45,722 nucleotides of DNA from an uncultured Eggerthella sp. GTDB taxonomy: Bacteria; Actinomycetota; Coriobacteriia; Coriobacteriales; Eggerthellaceae. The notes below the pieces were generated by a model. It searched no databases. It had not been told where the DNA came from and saw only the letters and a list, made by a program, of their open reading frames with translations. The translations under genes and the position numbers were made by a program. Shown one piece after another: positions 17,991 to 26,992 of this stretch; the stretch's first letter is position 1, and every line of letters begins with the position of its first letter. The DNA lies in contig CABQIW010000013.1 of the NCBI GenBank assembly GCA_902464295.1, forward strand, positions 1 through 45,722. The letters run 5' to 3'.

Positions 17991-18041
17991 GCAGATGTGT
18001 GGCAGAGTCGTATAACCTATGCTATCAATGTACTTATCCCG

Positions 18042-18047
18042 TATAAT
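18042..18047 (+). promoter_or_regulatory. possible -10 element upstream of the DPM1-like gene
   Basis: A perfect TATAAT lies 50 nt before the GTG start at 18098. No matching -35 is visible at 17 nt, so this is a weak candidate for an internal promoter. Confidence 0.3.
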
Positions 18048-18097
18048 GTGATGCTAGTTGCTCAGGGCTCACCATAGGTGTGCTGTAAAGGACATTC

Positions 18098-18799
18098 GTG
18101 AAGACATTATTGATCATACCTGCATACAACGAAGAAGAATCGTTAAAAAGAACGATCGATGCAGTGCGCGCGGAGGCTCCTAGTGTTGATTTTTTGGTCG
18201 TCAATGATGGCTCGCAAGACGGCACCGAGCGCGTTTGCAGAGAAAACCAGTACCCCTTCCTTGACCTTGCAACCAATCTTGGTTTGGCAGGTGCGTTTCA
18301 AACTGGATTGAAATATGCTTATCGACATGATTACGATTGTGCGATTCAGTTCGATGCTGATGGACAGCATCTTCCTAAGTATATTGAAGAGCTAGCGCAG
18401 GCCACAAAGATCTACGATATTGCAATTGGATCACGTTTTCTAGGCAGAAAAAAACCGCATTCTTTGCGCATGTTCGGCAGTGACCTTATTCAATGGTCGA
18501 TCAAGGTTACAACGGGTAAAACAATTACAGATCCTACATCGGGCATGCGTGCTTTTAATAAACGCATGATTGCTTATATGGCGAATGGTCTCAATTATGG
18601 GCCTGAACCCGATACGGTTTCTTACCTTATTAAGCGTGCAGGTGCAAAGGTTGTTGAGGTTCCTGTTGAGATGCAAGAGCGACAAGCTGGAGAAAGTTAT
18701 TTGAGGCCATGGAGCTCAGCTATGTATATGATGCGTATGGCTATTTCAATCCTCTTTATCCAATTCTTTCGTAAGAAGATCGATGGTGATGGCAGATGA
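18098..18799 (+). CDS. DPM1-like polyprenyl-phosphate glycosyltransferase (GT2)
   Basis: A 233-aa GT2 of the dolichol-phosphate-mannose synthase subfamily, which loads a sugar onto a polyprenyl phosphate on the cytoplasmic face. Seen: LLIIPAYNEEESL, VVNDGSQDGT, NLGLAGAFQTGLKYA, QFDADGQH and DPTSGMRAFNK, all in the order typical of DPM1/GtrB. The C-terminus ends in a short amphipathic stretch rather than two TM helices, so membrane attachment may need a partner. GTG at 18098 is supported by AAAGGA 6-7 nt upstream. Its stop overlaps the ATG of the DUF2304 gene (ATGA), a pairing that suggests the small membrane protein is that partner. Confidence 0.87.
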   Translation: MKTLLIIPAYNEEESLKRTIDAVRAEAPSVDFLVVNDGSQDGTERVCRENQYPFLDLATNLGLAGAFQTGLKYAYRHDYDCAIQFDADGQHLPKYIEELAQATKIYDIAIGSRFLGRKKPHSLRMFGSDLIQWSIKVTTGKTITDPTSGMRAFNKRMIAYMANGLNYGPEPDTVSYLIKRAGAKVVEVPVEMQERQAGESYLRPWSSAMYMMRMAISILFIQFFRKKIDGDGR

Positions 18800-19200
18800 G
18801 CGTTGTTCTTCGCGTTGGATTAATTGTTGTTTCCATTCTTACCCTTATCTTTATCACTCGTAAAGTACGTAATGCGCAAGTACGACTTGAGGACTCGATC
18901 TTTTGGTTCTGTGTGGCGGGCTTGCTGCTCATTTTGAGTATCTTTCCGCAAATCTTCTTTGTTGTTTCTGATTTTGCCGGAATTATATCGCCTGCGAATT
19001 TGGTGTTTCTTGTATTCATTTTCATCTTGCTCATTCTAGGATTCAATCTGAGCGTGCACTTATCGCAGACAGACACGAAGCTCAAAGAGCTTACTCAGCA
19101 ACTTGCGATAGAAAAATTCGAACGATATTGCAATGACCGCGAGAAGAGCGATAACGTTTCGCGGGATCAGATAGACTTGTTCGGAAATGATAAGGCTTAG
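18796..19200 (+). CDS. DUF2304-type small membrane protein
   Basis: A 134-aa protein with three predicted TM helices (about 4-23, 34-56, 65-88) followed by a charged, probably cytoplasmic helix. The pattern (arginine-rich RKVRNAQV after helix 1, then a W-containing second helix) matches DUF2304 proteins as I know them, which are often found beside DPM1-like transferases in surface-glycan loci. Start and the preceding stop overlap by 4 nt, so translation is coupled. Role unproven; an anchor or partner of the polyprenyl-phosphate glycosyltransferase is the simplest reading. Confidence 0.75.
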   Translation: MSVVLRVGLIVVSILTLIFITRKVRNAQVRLEDSIFWFCVAGLLLILSIFPQIFFVVSDFAGIISPANLVFLVFIFILLILGFNLSVHLSQTDTKLKELTQQLAIEKFERYCNDREKSDNVSRDQIDLFGNDKA

Positions 19201-19203
19201 TAC

Positions 19204-21264
19204 ATGTGGAGTACCTTCTTTCTTGCTGCCCTTATCGGAGCTGTCATGCTCTATGTGCCGGGCATCTTGACACTCAAAGCTTTACGGTTTTCTAATACGA
19301 CGAGTGTTATTGCTGCTCCTGTTCCAACGTGTCTCTTCTATGCTCTTGCTGCTGTTGTGTGTGGGCAAACAGGAGTTATCCTTAATGGATCGATTCTTTT
19401 TTTGTGGGCCACAATCGGCGGGTTCGTGCTGTTGGTGATCAGCATTGTTCTTTGGAAAGCACGCGAGAAACAATCGGTCAAATGCTTTTTTTGCAAGCAT
19501 CAAGAAAACCGAGGGGCTAGTGCGATATCGCCGTGGGTTGATACGAAGTTCAATCTTAAGGCTATCATCCTTTGCGTAATACTTGGTTTACTGTTGGGTC
19601 TTTATATCTACGTAAAGCCCCTTGATGGTCCTGAGAGTGTTTGGTTGAGCTACGATGACATAACTCATTTGGGTATTCTTCAGTCCATGGTGGAAACAGG
19701 AAATTATTCTGCTTTTACTACTACGATCTATCCTGATTTTTCCGACGGGTCAACGAGTTATTATCCTGCTCTTTGGCATCAGCTTTCAGCAATGATCGCA
19801 TCAGTGCTGAATGCTTCTCCGCTGCTTGCAGCAAATGCTCTCAATTATCTTGTCGCATCTCTACTTTATCCGCTCGGAATGCTCATGCTGCTCTTGCAGG
19901 TGTTTCAAACAAACAAGAAAGCCGTCATAGCCGGTATCTTAATGTGTTTGATGCTCCTTGCCTTTCCCTGGGGGTTTTTGATAATCGGGCGCCTTTTAGC
20001 AAACCTCATTGGGTTCGCTTTCGTGCCTCTTATTCTTGCTTGTGCTTATGCTGTTTTTGACGGTACATCAGAAAGAGAAGATAGAGTTCGAGCATTCTTT
20101 CTTGTTTTACTAGGCTGCTTGCTCGCGGTGTTTGCTCAGCCCAATCTTGTATTTAGCGTCTTTGCTTTGTTCATTCCCTATGGAGCATATCGAGTTTGGA
20201 ATGTTATAAGCGATCATGCGACTTCCCACGTAAGGCTTTTGCAGTTTGGCGGGATGGGAGCGTTTTTCGTAATCATAATCGTCGCCTGGACGTATTGCCT
20301 TAACGCTTCTTTCATGCAAGGTGTAGTGAACTTTGATTGGCCTGCGCTCTCAACGATTCCTCAGGCGTTCATTGATACTTTATTCGTGTGCAGCTCCCTT
20401 ACGCCAATCTCTCCGATCCTTGCGATATTTTTGGTGATTGGTATCGTTGGAACGTTTAAAGAGCGTAACTACCTTTGGATAACCGTGTTGTTCATTTTTG
20501 TTACGATCATGTATGTTGCCTGTGTAGCTACTAATGGTTCACTTGATAGGATTCTTACCGGATTTTGGTATACCGACAGATTTCGCATTTCTGCTCTCCT
20601 TGCAATCGTCCAAACCTTGCTTATTGCTTTTGGGCTGGCAAAAACCTATTCGTTCATTAGGAAGCGAAAAAACTACAAGAGGCCAATCTGGATCGCGTTT
20701 ACTGTTGTGCTTTTCGTCCTTCTCTTGTTCCCTTCTTTTACGCTTCGTGGTTTAGCGATCGTGGACACTTCTTTTGGCCATTTGCGTCATGAGTTGCACA
20801 GTCTATATCGTTCAGACCAGGCGGATAATGAGGCAGTTTTTTCGCAAGAAGAGCAAGATTTTGTCGATCAAGCGAGAGATCTCGTCGGAGATGCTCGTGT
20901 GTATAATACGCCCAAAGATGGAAGCCTGTTCGCCTACCAGTACAATGGTTTGCGCACTTATCATAGGACTCAATCATCTGGCAAAACAGGGGAGGAAATA
21001 CTTCTTAATCACAGCATAAATGAATATGCTTCAGACGAGTCAGTTCAGCAGGCTGTAGAGAACTTAGGCATTGAATACGTGTTGATGCTCGATCAAGGGC
21101 ACGAACCCTATTGGAGACAATGGTCAAATTCCCCCTTGGATGACGATGTTGGTTTTGAGGGAATCAATGAAGATACACCAGGTTTTGAATTGGTCCTTTC
21201 GGAAGGAGATATGCGCCTTTTCCGCTTGATTCCCCTGGATGAGCTTGCAGTAAGTTCTGATTGA
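19204..21264 (+). CDS. GT-C-like polytopic membrane protein (DUF6541-like), paralogue A
   Basis: A 686-aa membrane protein with about 11-13 TM helices and a soluble C-terminal domain of about 150 residues. After the first long helices a loop carries LDGPESVWLSYDDITHL; paired acidic residues in the first outside loop are typical of GT-C glycosyltransferases that use polyprenyl-phosphate sugars. The tail ends EDTPGFELVLSEGDMRLFRL, almost identical to the end of the protein at 22913, so the two are paralogues. It follows the DPM1-like and DUF2304 genes directly (3-nt gap). Inference: it transfers the lipid-linked sugar made by the DPM1-like enzyme to an outside acceptor. Family name is from memory of actinobacterial DUF6541 proteins and should be checked. 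Confidence 0.72.
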   Translation: MWSTFFLAALIGAVMLYVPGILTLKALRFSNTTSVIAAPVPTCLFYALAAVVCGQTGVILNGSILFLWATIGGFVLLVISIVLWKAREKQSVKCFFCKHQENRGASAISPWVDTKFNLKAIILCVILGLLLGLYIYVKPLDGPESVWLSYDDITHLGILQSMVETGNYSAFTTTIYPDFSDGSTSYYPALWHQLSAMIASVLNASPLLAANALNYLVASLLYPLGMLMLLLQVFQTNKKAVIAGILMCLMLLAFPWGFLIIGRLLANLIGFAFVPLILACAYAVFDGTSEREDRVRAFFLVLLGCLLAVFAQPNLVFSVFALFIPYGAYRVWNVISDHATSHVRLLQFGGMGAFFVIIIVAWTYCLNASFMQGVVNFDWPALSTIPQAFIDTLFVCSSLTPISPILAIFLVIGIVGTFKERNYLWITVLFIFVTIMYVACVATNGSLDRILTGFWYTDRFRISALLAIVQTLLIAFGLAKTYSFIRKRKNYKRPIWIAFTVVLFVLLLFPSFTLRGLAIVDTSFGHLRHELHSLYRSDQADNEAVFSQEEQDFVDQARDLVGDARVYNTPKDGSLFAYQYNGLRTYHRTQSSGKTGEEILLNHSINEYASDESVQQAVENLGIEYVLMLDQGHEPYWRQWSNSPLDDDVGFEGINEDTPGFELVLSEGDMRLFRLIPLDELAVSSD

Positions 21265-21397
21265 TTGCACTAAACCGTTGTGCTCGCGATCGAGTTTTTC
21301 TTATGCCGTATAATTGAGATTAAAAGACACCGGTTGATGTTTCTTTGCTCAATAAAAACGAAGAAGCATTTTGTCTGTCAGGAATTAATACAGGGAT

Positions 21398-22831
21398 ATG
21401 ATCCAGCAGCGAAAAGTAGGCATGCGAACAGCAGCCATCATCCAGTTTGCCTCGAAGTATACGAGTCTTTTCGCTCAGCTTTTTATTACTGCTATCTTGG
21501 CGCGTATGCTTCCTCCGGCAGACTTCGGAACGCTTGCCATCATCTTGGTGTTCTTGAACTTCTTCATTCCTTTTGCTGACATGGGAATAGGTGCAGCCAT
21601 CATTCAGTATCAAGATCTTGATGATCGTGACTATGGCGCTCTGTTCACGTTCTCTATCTTCTTCGCTCTGTTGCTTACAGTATTCTTTTGCGTTGCTGCT
21701 GTTCCTATTTCTCTGTTCTACAACAACGCCGATCTAGTGCCACTTTGTTTGCTTGGTTCTTTGTCGCTGCTGTTCGCTACTTTGAACATGGTTCCGAATG
21801 GCCTTTTACTCAAAGACCAACGGTTCATCAGCATCGGCATCAGACTTTTCGTGGTTACCGTGGTAGGAGGTGTGATAGCCATTGTGATGGCGTTTGCTGG
21901 GTGGGGTGTTTACGCATTAGTGTGGCATAACATCATTGCTGGTCTCATCACTTTCTTATGGAACTATCTTTCACGTCCTATTCGCCATCTCACCATTCAT
22001 TTCATGGCATCACTGAAAAAAGTCTTTTCGTATTCAGTCTTTCAGTTTGGTTCGAGCATGGTGAATTATTTTTCAACCAACCTTCCCAATTTGGTTATCG
22101 GCAAAGCGTTCAATGAGGTTGCGTTAGGTTTTTACGATAAAGCATATAGACTGACAACCTATCCTCTTAATGGCGTATCAAACGTAATAATCTCGGTCAT
22201 TCAACCCTATATGGCAAAGCATCAAGACGACCTTAAGGCGCTCTTTTCCTACTGGTTCAAGATTGCCAAAGCCCTTTCTTTGATAGGTATCCCCATCACG
22301 GTAATTTTCTTCTGTGCGCCTGAAGAAATAGTGGGCATCATGTACGGCGATCAGTGGGGAAGCGCAGTGCCGCTGCTCCAGCTCCTCTCGATCTGTATCT
22401 ACTTTCAGATGGTAAACAGTGTTTCCGGTGCTTTTTTCTTAAGTGCAGGAAAGGCTGATTTGCTCTTTCGATCAGTATGTATGTCAACAATCCTGACGGT
22501 CTGCGGCCTTGTGATCGGCATTGCGTTTGGTAGTCTTGAAGCGGTTGCGCTTTGCTTGTCGGTCGCCTTCTGCCTTCATGTGATTCCCAGTGCTTATTAC
22601 TTACTAAAGCGCACCTTGCATGAAGGCTATAGATGCGTTGTAAAGTTCTTGCCTGAAATTGGCATCGGTTTAATAGCAGGAGCAGCATGCTTGCTCCTTA
22701 CTCCTTTTATGCCCGACAACATCATCTTGAGCTTACTTTGTAAAATGCTTGTGGTTCTTGGGGTCATCGCATTGGGATATCTTGCGACAAGGCAATATGG
22801 TTATATAAAGGCAATCTTGCGCAAAGGCTAA
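21398..22831 (+). CDS. MOP-superfamily polysaccharide flippase (Wzx-like), second copy
   Basis: A 477-aa multi-spanning protein of the same family as the one at 6108. Seen: LARMLPPADFGTLAI and GIGAAIIQYQD in the first helices, and a central SYSVFQFGSSMVNYFS segment as in WzxC-like exporters. ATG at 21398 has CAGGG close upstream; ATG at 21422 is an alternative. It sits between the two GT-C paralogues, suggesting that this half of the locus has its own export route. The 133-bp gap before it shows no clear terminator. Confidence 0.85.
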   Translation: MIQQRKVGMRTAAIIQFASKYTSLFAQLFITAILARMLPPADFGTLAIILVFLNFFIPFADMGIGAAIIQYQDLDDRDYGALFTFSIFFALLLTVFFCVAAVPISLFYNNADLVPLCLLGSLSLLFATLNMVPNGLLLKDQRFISIGIRLFVVTVVGGVIAIVMAFAGWGVYALVWHNIIAGLITFLWNYLSRPIRHLTIHFMASLKKVFSYSVFQFGSSMVNYFSTNLPNLVIGKAFNEVALGFYDKAYRLTTYPLNGVSNVIISVIQPYMAKHQDDLKALFSYWFKIAKALSLIGIPITVIFFCAPEEIVGIMYGDQWGSAVPLLQLLSICIYFQMVNSVSGAFFLSAGKADLLFRSVCMSTILTVCGLVIGIAFGSLEAVALCLSVAFCLHVIPSAYYLLKRTLHEGYRCVVKFLPEIGIGLIAGAACLLLTPFMPDNIILSLLCKMLVVLGVIALGYLATRQYGYIKAILRKG

Positions 22832-22912
22832 GCGATGGGCGTATCATGCAAAAGCATTTGGGTATTTAAGTGAAGTCAGTTTAGTTAGCTGTAGGTTAAG
22901 AAGGATTCAGAA

Positions 22913-24958
22913 TTGGAAACGTGGGGCATGTTCTTTCTGGCGAGCTTGGTAGGAGTCGTTTTTCTCTACCTCGTTGGTTTTTTGATTCTTAAAGGCTTCA
23001 AATTTTCCAACCTTTTTGCACTCGCGGCGGCGCCTATCGTCTCGACACTTTGCTTCGAGATTCTCGCGATTGTTTTTGATAAGTTGAATCATGCTGCTTC
23101 TTGGGCGGTTTTTTTTGTACCATCGCTTCTACTGGGCGCAGTAGTATGTGGTATTGGTGTGCTGTATGGACGAAGACAAGGTCAGACACAAAAAAATGCT
23201 GTAGCTGCAAGCGAGCTCAAGAACAGTTTTCGTTTTGATCTGAAAATGGTAGTTCTTTATGTTGGGCTTGCGCTTTTCGTGGGGCTTTTTGTCTTTGTTA
23301 AAGCCCTTGACGGTCCAGCATGCTTTAACGAAACCTACGACAACCTCACGCATCTCGGGTTGGTACAAAGTTTTCTCGAATCAGGTCATTATTCAGCGCT
23401 TGCAGCCTCGGTATATCAGGATCTTGGGGAAGCTGGGTCTTATTATCCAGCTGCATGGCATTTGATTACTGCCATGGTTGCAGGAGCAACAGGCACATCG
23501 AATCTAGTAGCAACGAATGCAATGAACTATGTTTGCTGTTGTGTGGTTTATCCGCTCAGTTGCTTATGCCTTATGCGACAGATCTTTCCACGGCGTAATC
23601 GAGTAGTCGTAGCAGGTGCTTTTGCTGCTATTGGTTTTGTTTCGTTTCCATGGTTCTTTACGGTCTATGGTGTGTTGGAGTCGAATTTGTTCGGCTTTAT
23701 CATGGTGCCGGTCATGCTCGTTGCGATCATGCAGCTTTTCGGTTTGGGGGTATCGCGTGCTGATAGGGCACGTTACCTTTCGATCAGCTTTGTGAGTGCA
23801 CTCTTTTGCGTCTTTGCTCAGCCGAATGCCTTTTTTGCGGTCATGCTGTTTGCTATACCGTATCTTGTTTGGCGTGTTTGGGATAGCACTGGGCAAAAGA
23901 GCAAGAGGCCTCGTTCAACCAAGGTGCGAGCAGGGTTTGTAGTCCTATTTCTGTTTGCAGTGTTTGTCGTTTGGGCCGTTTGTTACAAGGCGCCATTCCT
24001 TTACGCGGTAACTCATTTCATCTGGCCTCCAGCCACCAATCCATCTCAAGCATTCATCAATATGCTCTTATTCTCGAACTCTTGGGCACCAGTTTCGCTT
24101 GTGGCAGCTGTTTTGGTGGGGGTTGGTCTGTATGCTATGTGGCGCGAACGTAAGTACGGATGGCTTGCAACTGCTTTAGGAATAACAGCTGCGATCTATT
24201 GGGTGAGCATCTGTCTGGAAGGCACTATCGATCAATTTCTTTCAGGCTTTTGGTATTCAGATTGGCGAAGGACGGCTGCGCTTCAGGCAATGATCGCCGT
24301 TCCTGTTGCTGCATTGGGGATTGCCCATCTTTATGGCCTGATTGCTCGACACGCTAAACTGAATCTTTTTTCGAATATCGGCCTGGCTCTTCTTCTGATC
24401 GTGCTTTTATTCATGCCGAATTTTTTGCTTCGTGGCATTATGCAGGTACAGACACCGTTCGGGTATTTCGATGAGATGATGTATCAGTATTATTCAATGG
24501 ATCAGGGCGATGATGAAGTGATCTTCTCTGAGTCTGAGCGAAAGTTCGTTACCCAGGTGAAAGAGATCGTGGGAGATAAGGTCGTTTATAACCTTCCCTA
24601 CGATGGTAGCTTCTTTGCGTATCAGTCCGATGGGCTGCATACGATCTATCGCCTTCCTTATACAGGGCCCGGTCAAAACGCAGACCAGCAAATTCTACAA
24701 TCGAGCTTGTATGAGTACGCTTCCAATAAGGACGTGCAGCAAGCAGTAGATAATTTGGGAGCAGAATATGTTCTCACGCTTGATTATGGGCACATTCCGC
24801 ATCATAAGAATTCACCTGATCCTTATGCTAAATCGTGGCCCGATTATCTTCCTGAAAACTGGACAGGCATCACCAGAATTACTGAGGATACGCCTGGTTT
24901 CGAGCTTGTTCTCTCAGAAGGGGATATGAGATTGTATAAGATAGTAGAACCAAGCTAG
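22913..24958 (+). CDS. GT-C-like polytopic membrane protein (DUF6541-like), paralogue B
   Basis: A 681-aa paralogue of the protein at 19204. The shared features are MxxFFLASLxG at the N-terminus, LDGPACFNETYDNLTHLGL in the first large loop, YYPAAWH, a SGFWYSDWRR segment near residue 440, and the C-terminal TPGFELVLSEGDMRLYK. Here the loop acid pair is Asp-Asn rather than Asp-Asp, so activity or donor may differ. TTG at 22913 is chosen because AAGGA lies about 7 nt upstream and an ATG is only found later. It probably acts on lipid-linked sugar outside the membrane, like its paralogue; inference only. Confidence 0.72.
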   Translation: METWGMFFLASLVGVVFLYLVGFLILKGFKFSNLFALAAAPIVSTLCFEILAIVFDKLNHAASWAVFFVPSLLLGAVVCGIGVLYGRRQGQTQKNAVAASELKNSFRFDLKMVVLYVGLALFVGLFVFVKALDGPACFNETYDNLTHLGLVQSFLESGHYSALAASVYQDLGEAGSYYPAAWHLITAMVAGATGTSNLVATNAMNYVCCCVVYPLSCLCLMRQIFPRRNRVVVAGAFAAIGFVSFPWFFTVYGVLESNLFGFIMVPVMLVAIMQLFGLGVSRADRARYLSISFVSALFCVFAQPNAFFAVMLFAIPYLVWRVWDSTGQKSKRPRSTKVRAGFVVLFLFAVFVVWAVCYKAPFLYAVTHFIWPPATNPSQAFINMLLFSNSWAPVSLVAAVLVGVGLYAMWRERKYGWLATALGITAAIYWVSICLEGTIDQFLSGFWYSDWRRTAALQAMIAVPVAALGIAHLYGLIARHAKLNLFSNIGLALLLIVLLFMPNFLLRGIMQVQTPFGYFDEMMYQYYSMDQGDDEVIFSESERKFVTQVKEIVGDKVVYNLPYDGSFFAYQSDGLHTIYRLPYTGPGQNADQQILQSSLYEYASNKDVQQAVDNLGAEYVLTLDYGHIPHHKNSPDPYAKSWPDYLPENWTGITRITEDTPGFELVLSEGDMRLYKIVEPS

Positions 24959-24984
24959 GTCGTTTAACTCTGAAAAGGACGCTC

Positions 24985-26871
24985 ATGAACTATATCGATC
25001 ATACGCTTTCGAATATCGTTCTGCCTAAAGGTGCCGAACCATTAGGAGGATGGGATCTGTATATCAAGACACCTGAAGGCAGTGTTTGCGCTCCTGAAAT
25101 CAACGGGTGTTTGCTTCAGGGTTCGGTGGACTTCTTTACCTATTTCAACGCCTGTTCGCTTGCGAAGTGGAAGAAATACACAGGCATTAAGCGCGTGTAC
25201 CTCCATTTGGAATTTGCGAATGAAGCGATCAATAAGGAGTATGCATGCACGATCCAGTTCTTTGGTCGGTCTTATCTGGACTCGGCGGCATCGTCGCTTG
25301 CAAGTGGAGTGCGCTTGACTTCGACGATGGGCAAGACCAAAGAAAACGGCTCGTTGGTTTTTGATCTGCTTATTCCCGAGACTGATTACGAAGTAATCGG
25401 ATTTGCGCTTGATGTGCGTGGAGGCGTGGTACTTGAAAAAGCGTACTATTATGCGCGCGTTGCCGAAGAGCAAATCAATTCCGTGAAGATAGCACTCTGT
25501 ACTACGACGTTTCTTAAGGAAGACTACATCATCCCCAATATCGAGCTAGTAAAGAACGAAGTATTAGCGGCTGATGATGTGATAGCAAAAAACTTTCATA
25601 TGTTTGTTATCGATAATGGACGCACGCTTGATGCCGAGGCGCTGTCTGATGAAGGTGTGACCGTACTTCCTAATCCTAATGTTGGTGGTTCAGGCGGCTT
25701 TGCACGCGGCATGATGGAAGCTATGAAGCATGATGGAAATTTCACCCATGTCTTGTTGATGGACGACGATGTAAGTATCTCAACTGAAAGTCTTAGGCGC
25801 ACGTTCAATTTGCTTTCTCTGGCAACGGGCAAGTATAAGAACGCTTTCATCAATGGTGCCATGCTCGTTGCAGAAGAACCTAATCGACAATTCGAAGACG
25901 TGTCATACGTGGTCAATTCGGGAGCATATTCTTCTGTTAAGTCAAACCGGTATTACATGGATCAGCAGCAGTATATCGTACGTAATGAGCATATCGATGT
26001 TGAGATTCCAAAAGCTTATGGTGCCTGGTGGTTTAGCTGTATCCCGGTAAGCGCGATCGAGCAAGTCGGGTTACCACTGCCTCTTTTTGTCCGTTGTGAT
26101 GATGTCGAATACGGTATGCGCGCGAAACCCATTTATATGACCATGAATGGTATTTGTGTCTGGCATGATGGATTCATGGGCCGTTCGCGAGCTTCAGTAG
26201 ACTCATATCAATATGTACGAAATTTTTTGATTATGATCGCGATGACAGATTGCTCTTCTCAAGACTTATTCATGCTGCGTATGGAGCGTGCCCTCCGTCT
26301 TCAATTGCGCGTGATGTCTTATGATGCGGCTGATTTGATTCTTGATGGGATCGCGGATTATCTAAAGGGTCCAGACTATTTTGCATCGTTGAATGGTGAA
26401 GAGGTTATCAAGCGCAATGCAAAAAAGAACGAAAAACTCGTGCCGCTTGATGAGCTCGCGGAACCTTATCGCAATGTCTCTTATAACAAACGATTGCTTG
26501 GCGACCAGTCTCGTATCAAACCTCTCTTAAAGCTCATGCGTACGCTTCCGTATGATCGGCATTTGCTTCCAGATGCTTTATTGCGCGACACGCCAGAAGC
26601 GGTTTTTTATAGCGGACTTTCGATCTTGTCTCCTCGCACCATCGGAACTAAGACGTTAGTGGCCATTGACCTTGAGGGTAACCAGGGTGCAGTTCGTCAT
26701 ATGGATCGTGAGCGTTATCGGCAAATCATGGATCGCTGGAAGGCGCTCAAAAGCGAATTGAAAGAACGAGGAGATGAAGTGCGTGCGGCATATAAAGAAG
26801 CGCTACCTTATCTCACCTCGACCGAGTTTTGGGAGAAGTATCTTGGTCTTGATGAAGCGGATGTATCGTAA
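24985..26871 (+). CDS. GlfT2-like galactofuranosyltransferase
   Basis: A 628-aa cytoplasmic, membrane-associated transferase matching mycobacterial GlfT2 in length and motif spacing. An N-terminal beta-sandwich (about 1-165) precedes a GT-A domain with LCTTTFLKED (171-180), NVGGSGGFARG (232-242), the metal site DDD at 260-262, WW at 348-349, CDDVEYG with the likely catalytic base at 372/373, and WHD at 393-395. In GlfT2 the corresponding residues sit at almost the same numbers. The C-terminal helical domain carries the rest. Family role: builds galactofuranose polymers from UDP-Galf. UDP-galactopyranose mutase is not in the window, so donor supply must come from elsewhere. Start ATG 24985 follows AAAGGA. 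It is last in the long plus-strand run. Confidence 0.88.
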   Translation: MNYIDHTLSNIVLPKGAEPLGGWDLYIKTPEGSVCAPEINGCLLQGSVDFFTYFNACSLAKWKKYTGIKRVYLHLEFANEAINKEYACTIQFFGRSYLDSAASSLASGVRLTSTMGKTKENGSLVFDLLIPETDYEVIGFALDVRGGVVLEKAYYYARVAEEQINSVKIALCTTTFLKEDYIIPNIELVKNEVLAADDVIAKNFHMFVIDNGRTLDAEALSDEGVTVLPNPNVGGSGGFARGMMEAMKHDGNFTHVLLMDDDVSISTESLRRTFNLLSLATGKYKNAFINGAMLVAEEPNRQFEDVSYVVNSGAYSSVKSNRYYMDQQQYIVRNEHIDVEIPKAYGAWWFSCIPVSAIEQVGLPLPLFVRCDDVEYGMRAKPIYMTMNGICVWHDGFMGRSRASVDSYQYVRNFLIMIAMTDCSSQDLFMLRMERALRLQLRVMSYDAADLILDGIADYLKGPDYFASLNGEEVIKRNAKKNEKLVPLDELAEPYRNVSYNKRLLGDQSRIKPLLKLMRTLPYDRHLLPDALLRDTPEAVFYSGLSILSPRTIGTKTLVAIDLEGNQGAVRHMDRERYRQIMDRWKALKSELKERGDEVRAAYKEALPYLTSTEFWEKYLGLDEADVS

Positions 26872-26992
26872 AGGAAACGTTTGTTGTCGACCGCATGAAG
26901 CAGGATGGGCCTTATATAGCCGTGGTATCATGGGGGTTACGAAAAAAGCGTAATAGTACGCGTTTGTTGAACGAACAAGGAGTGCTCACCTT

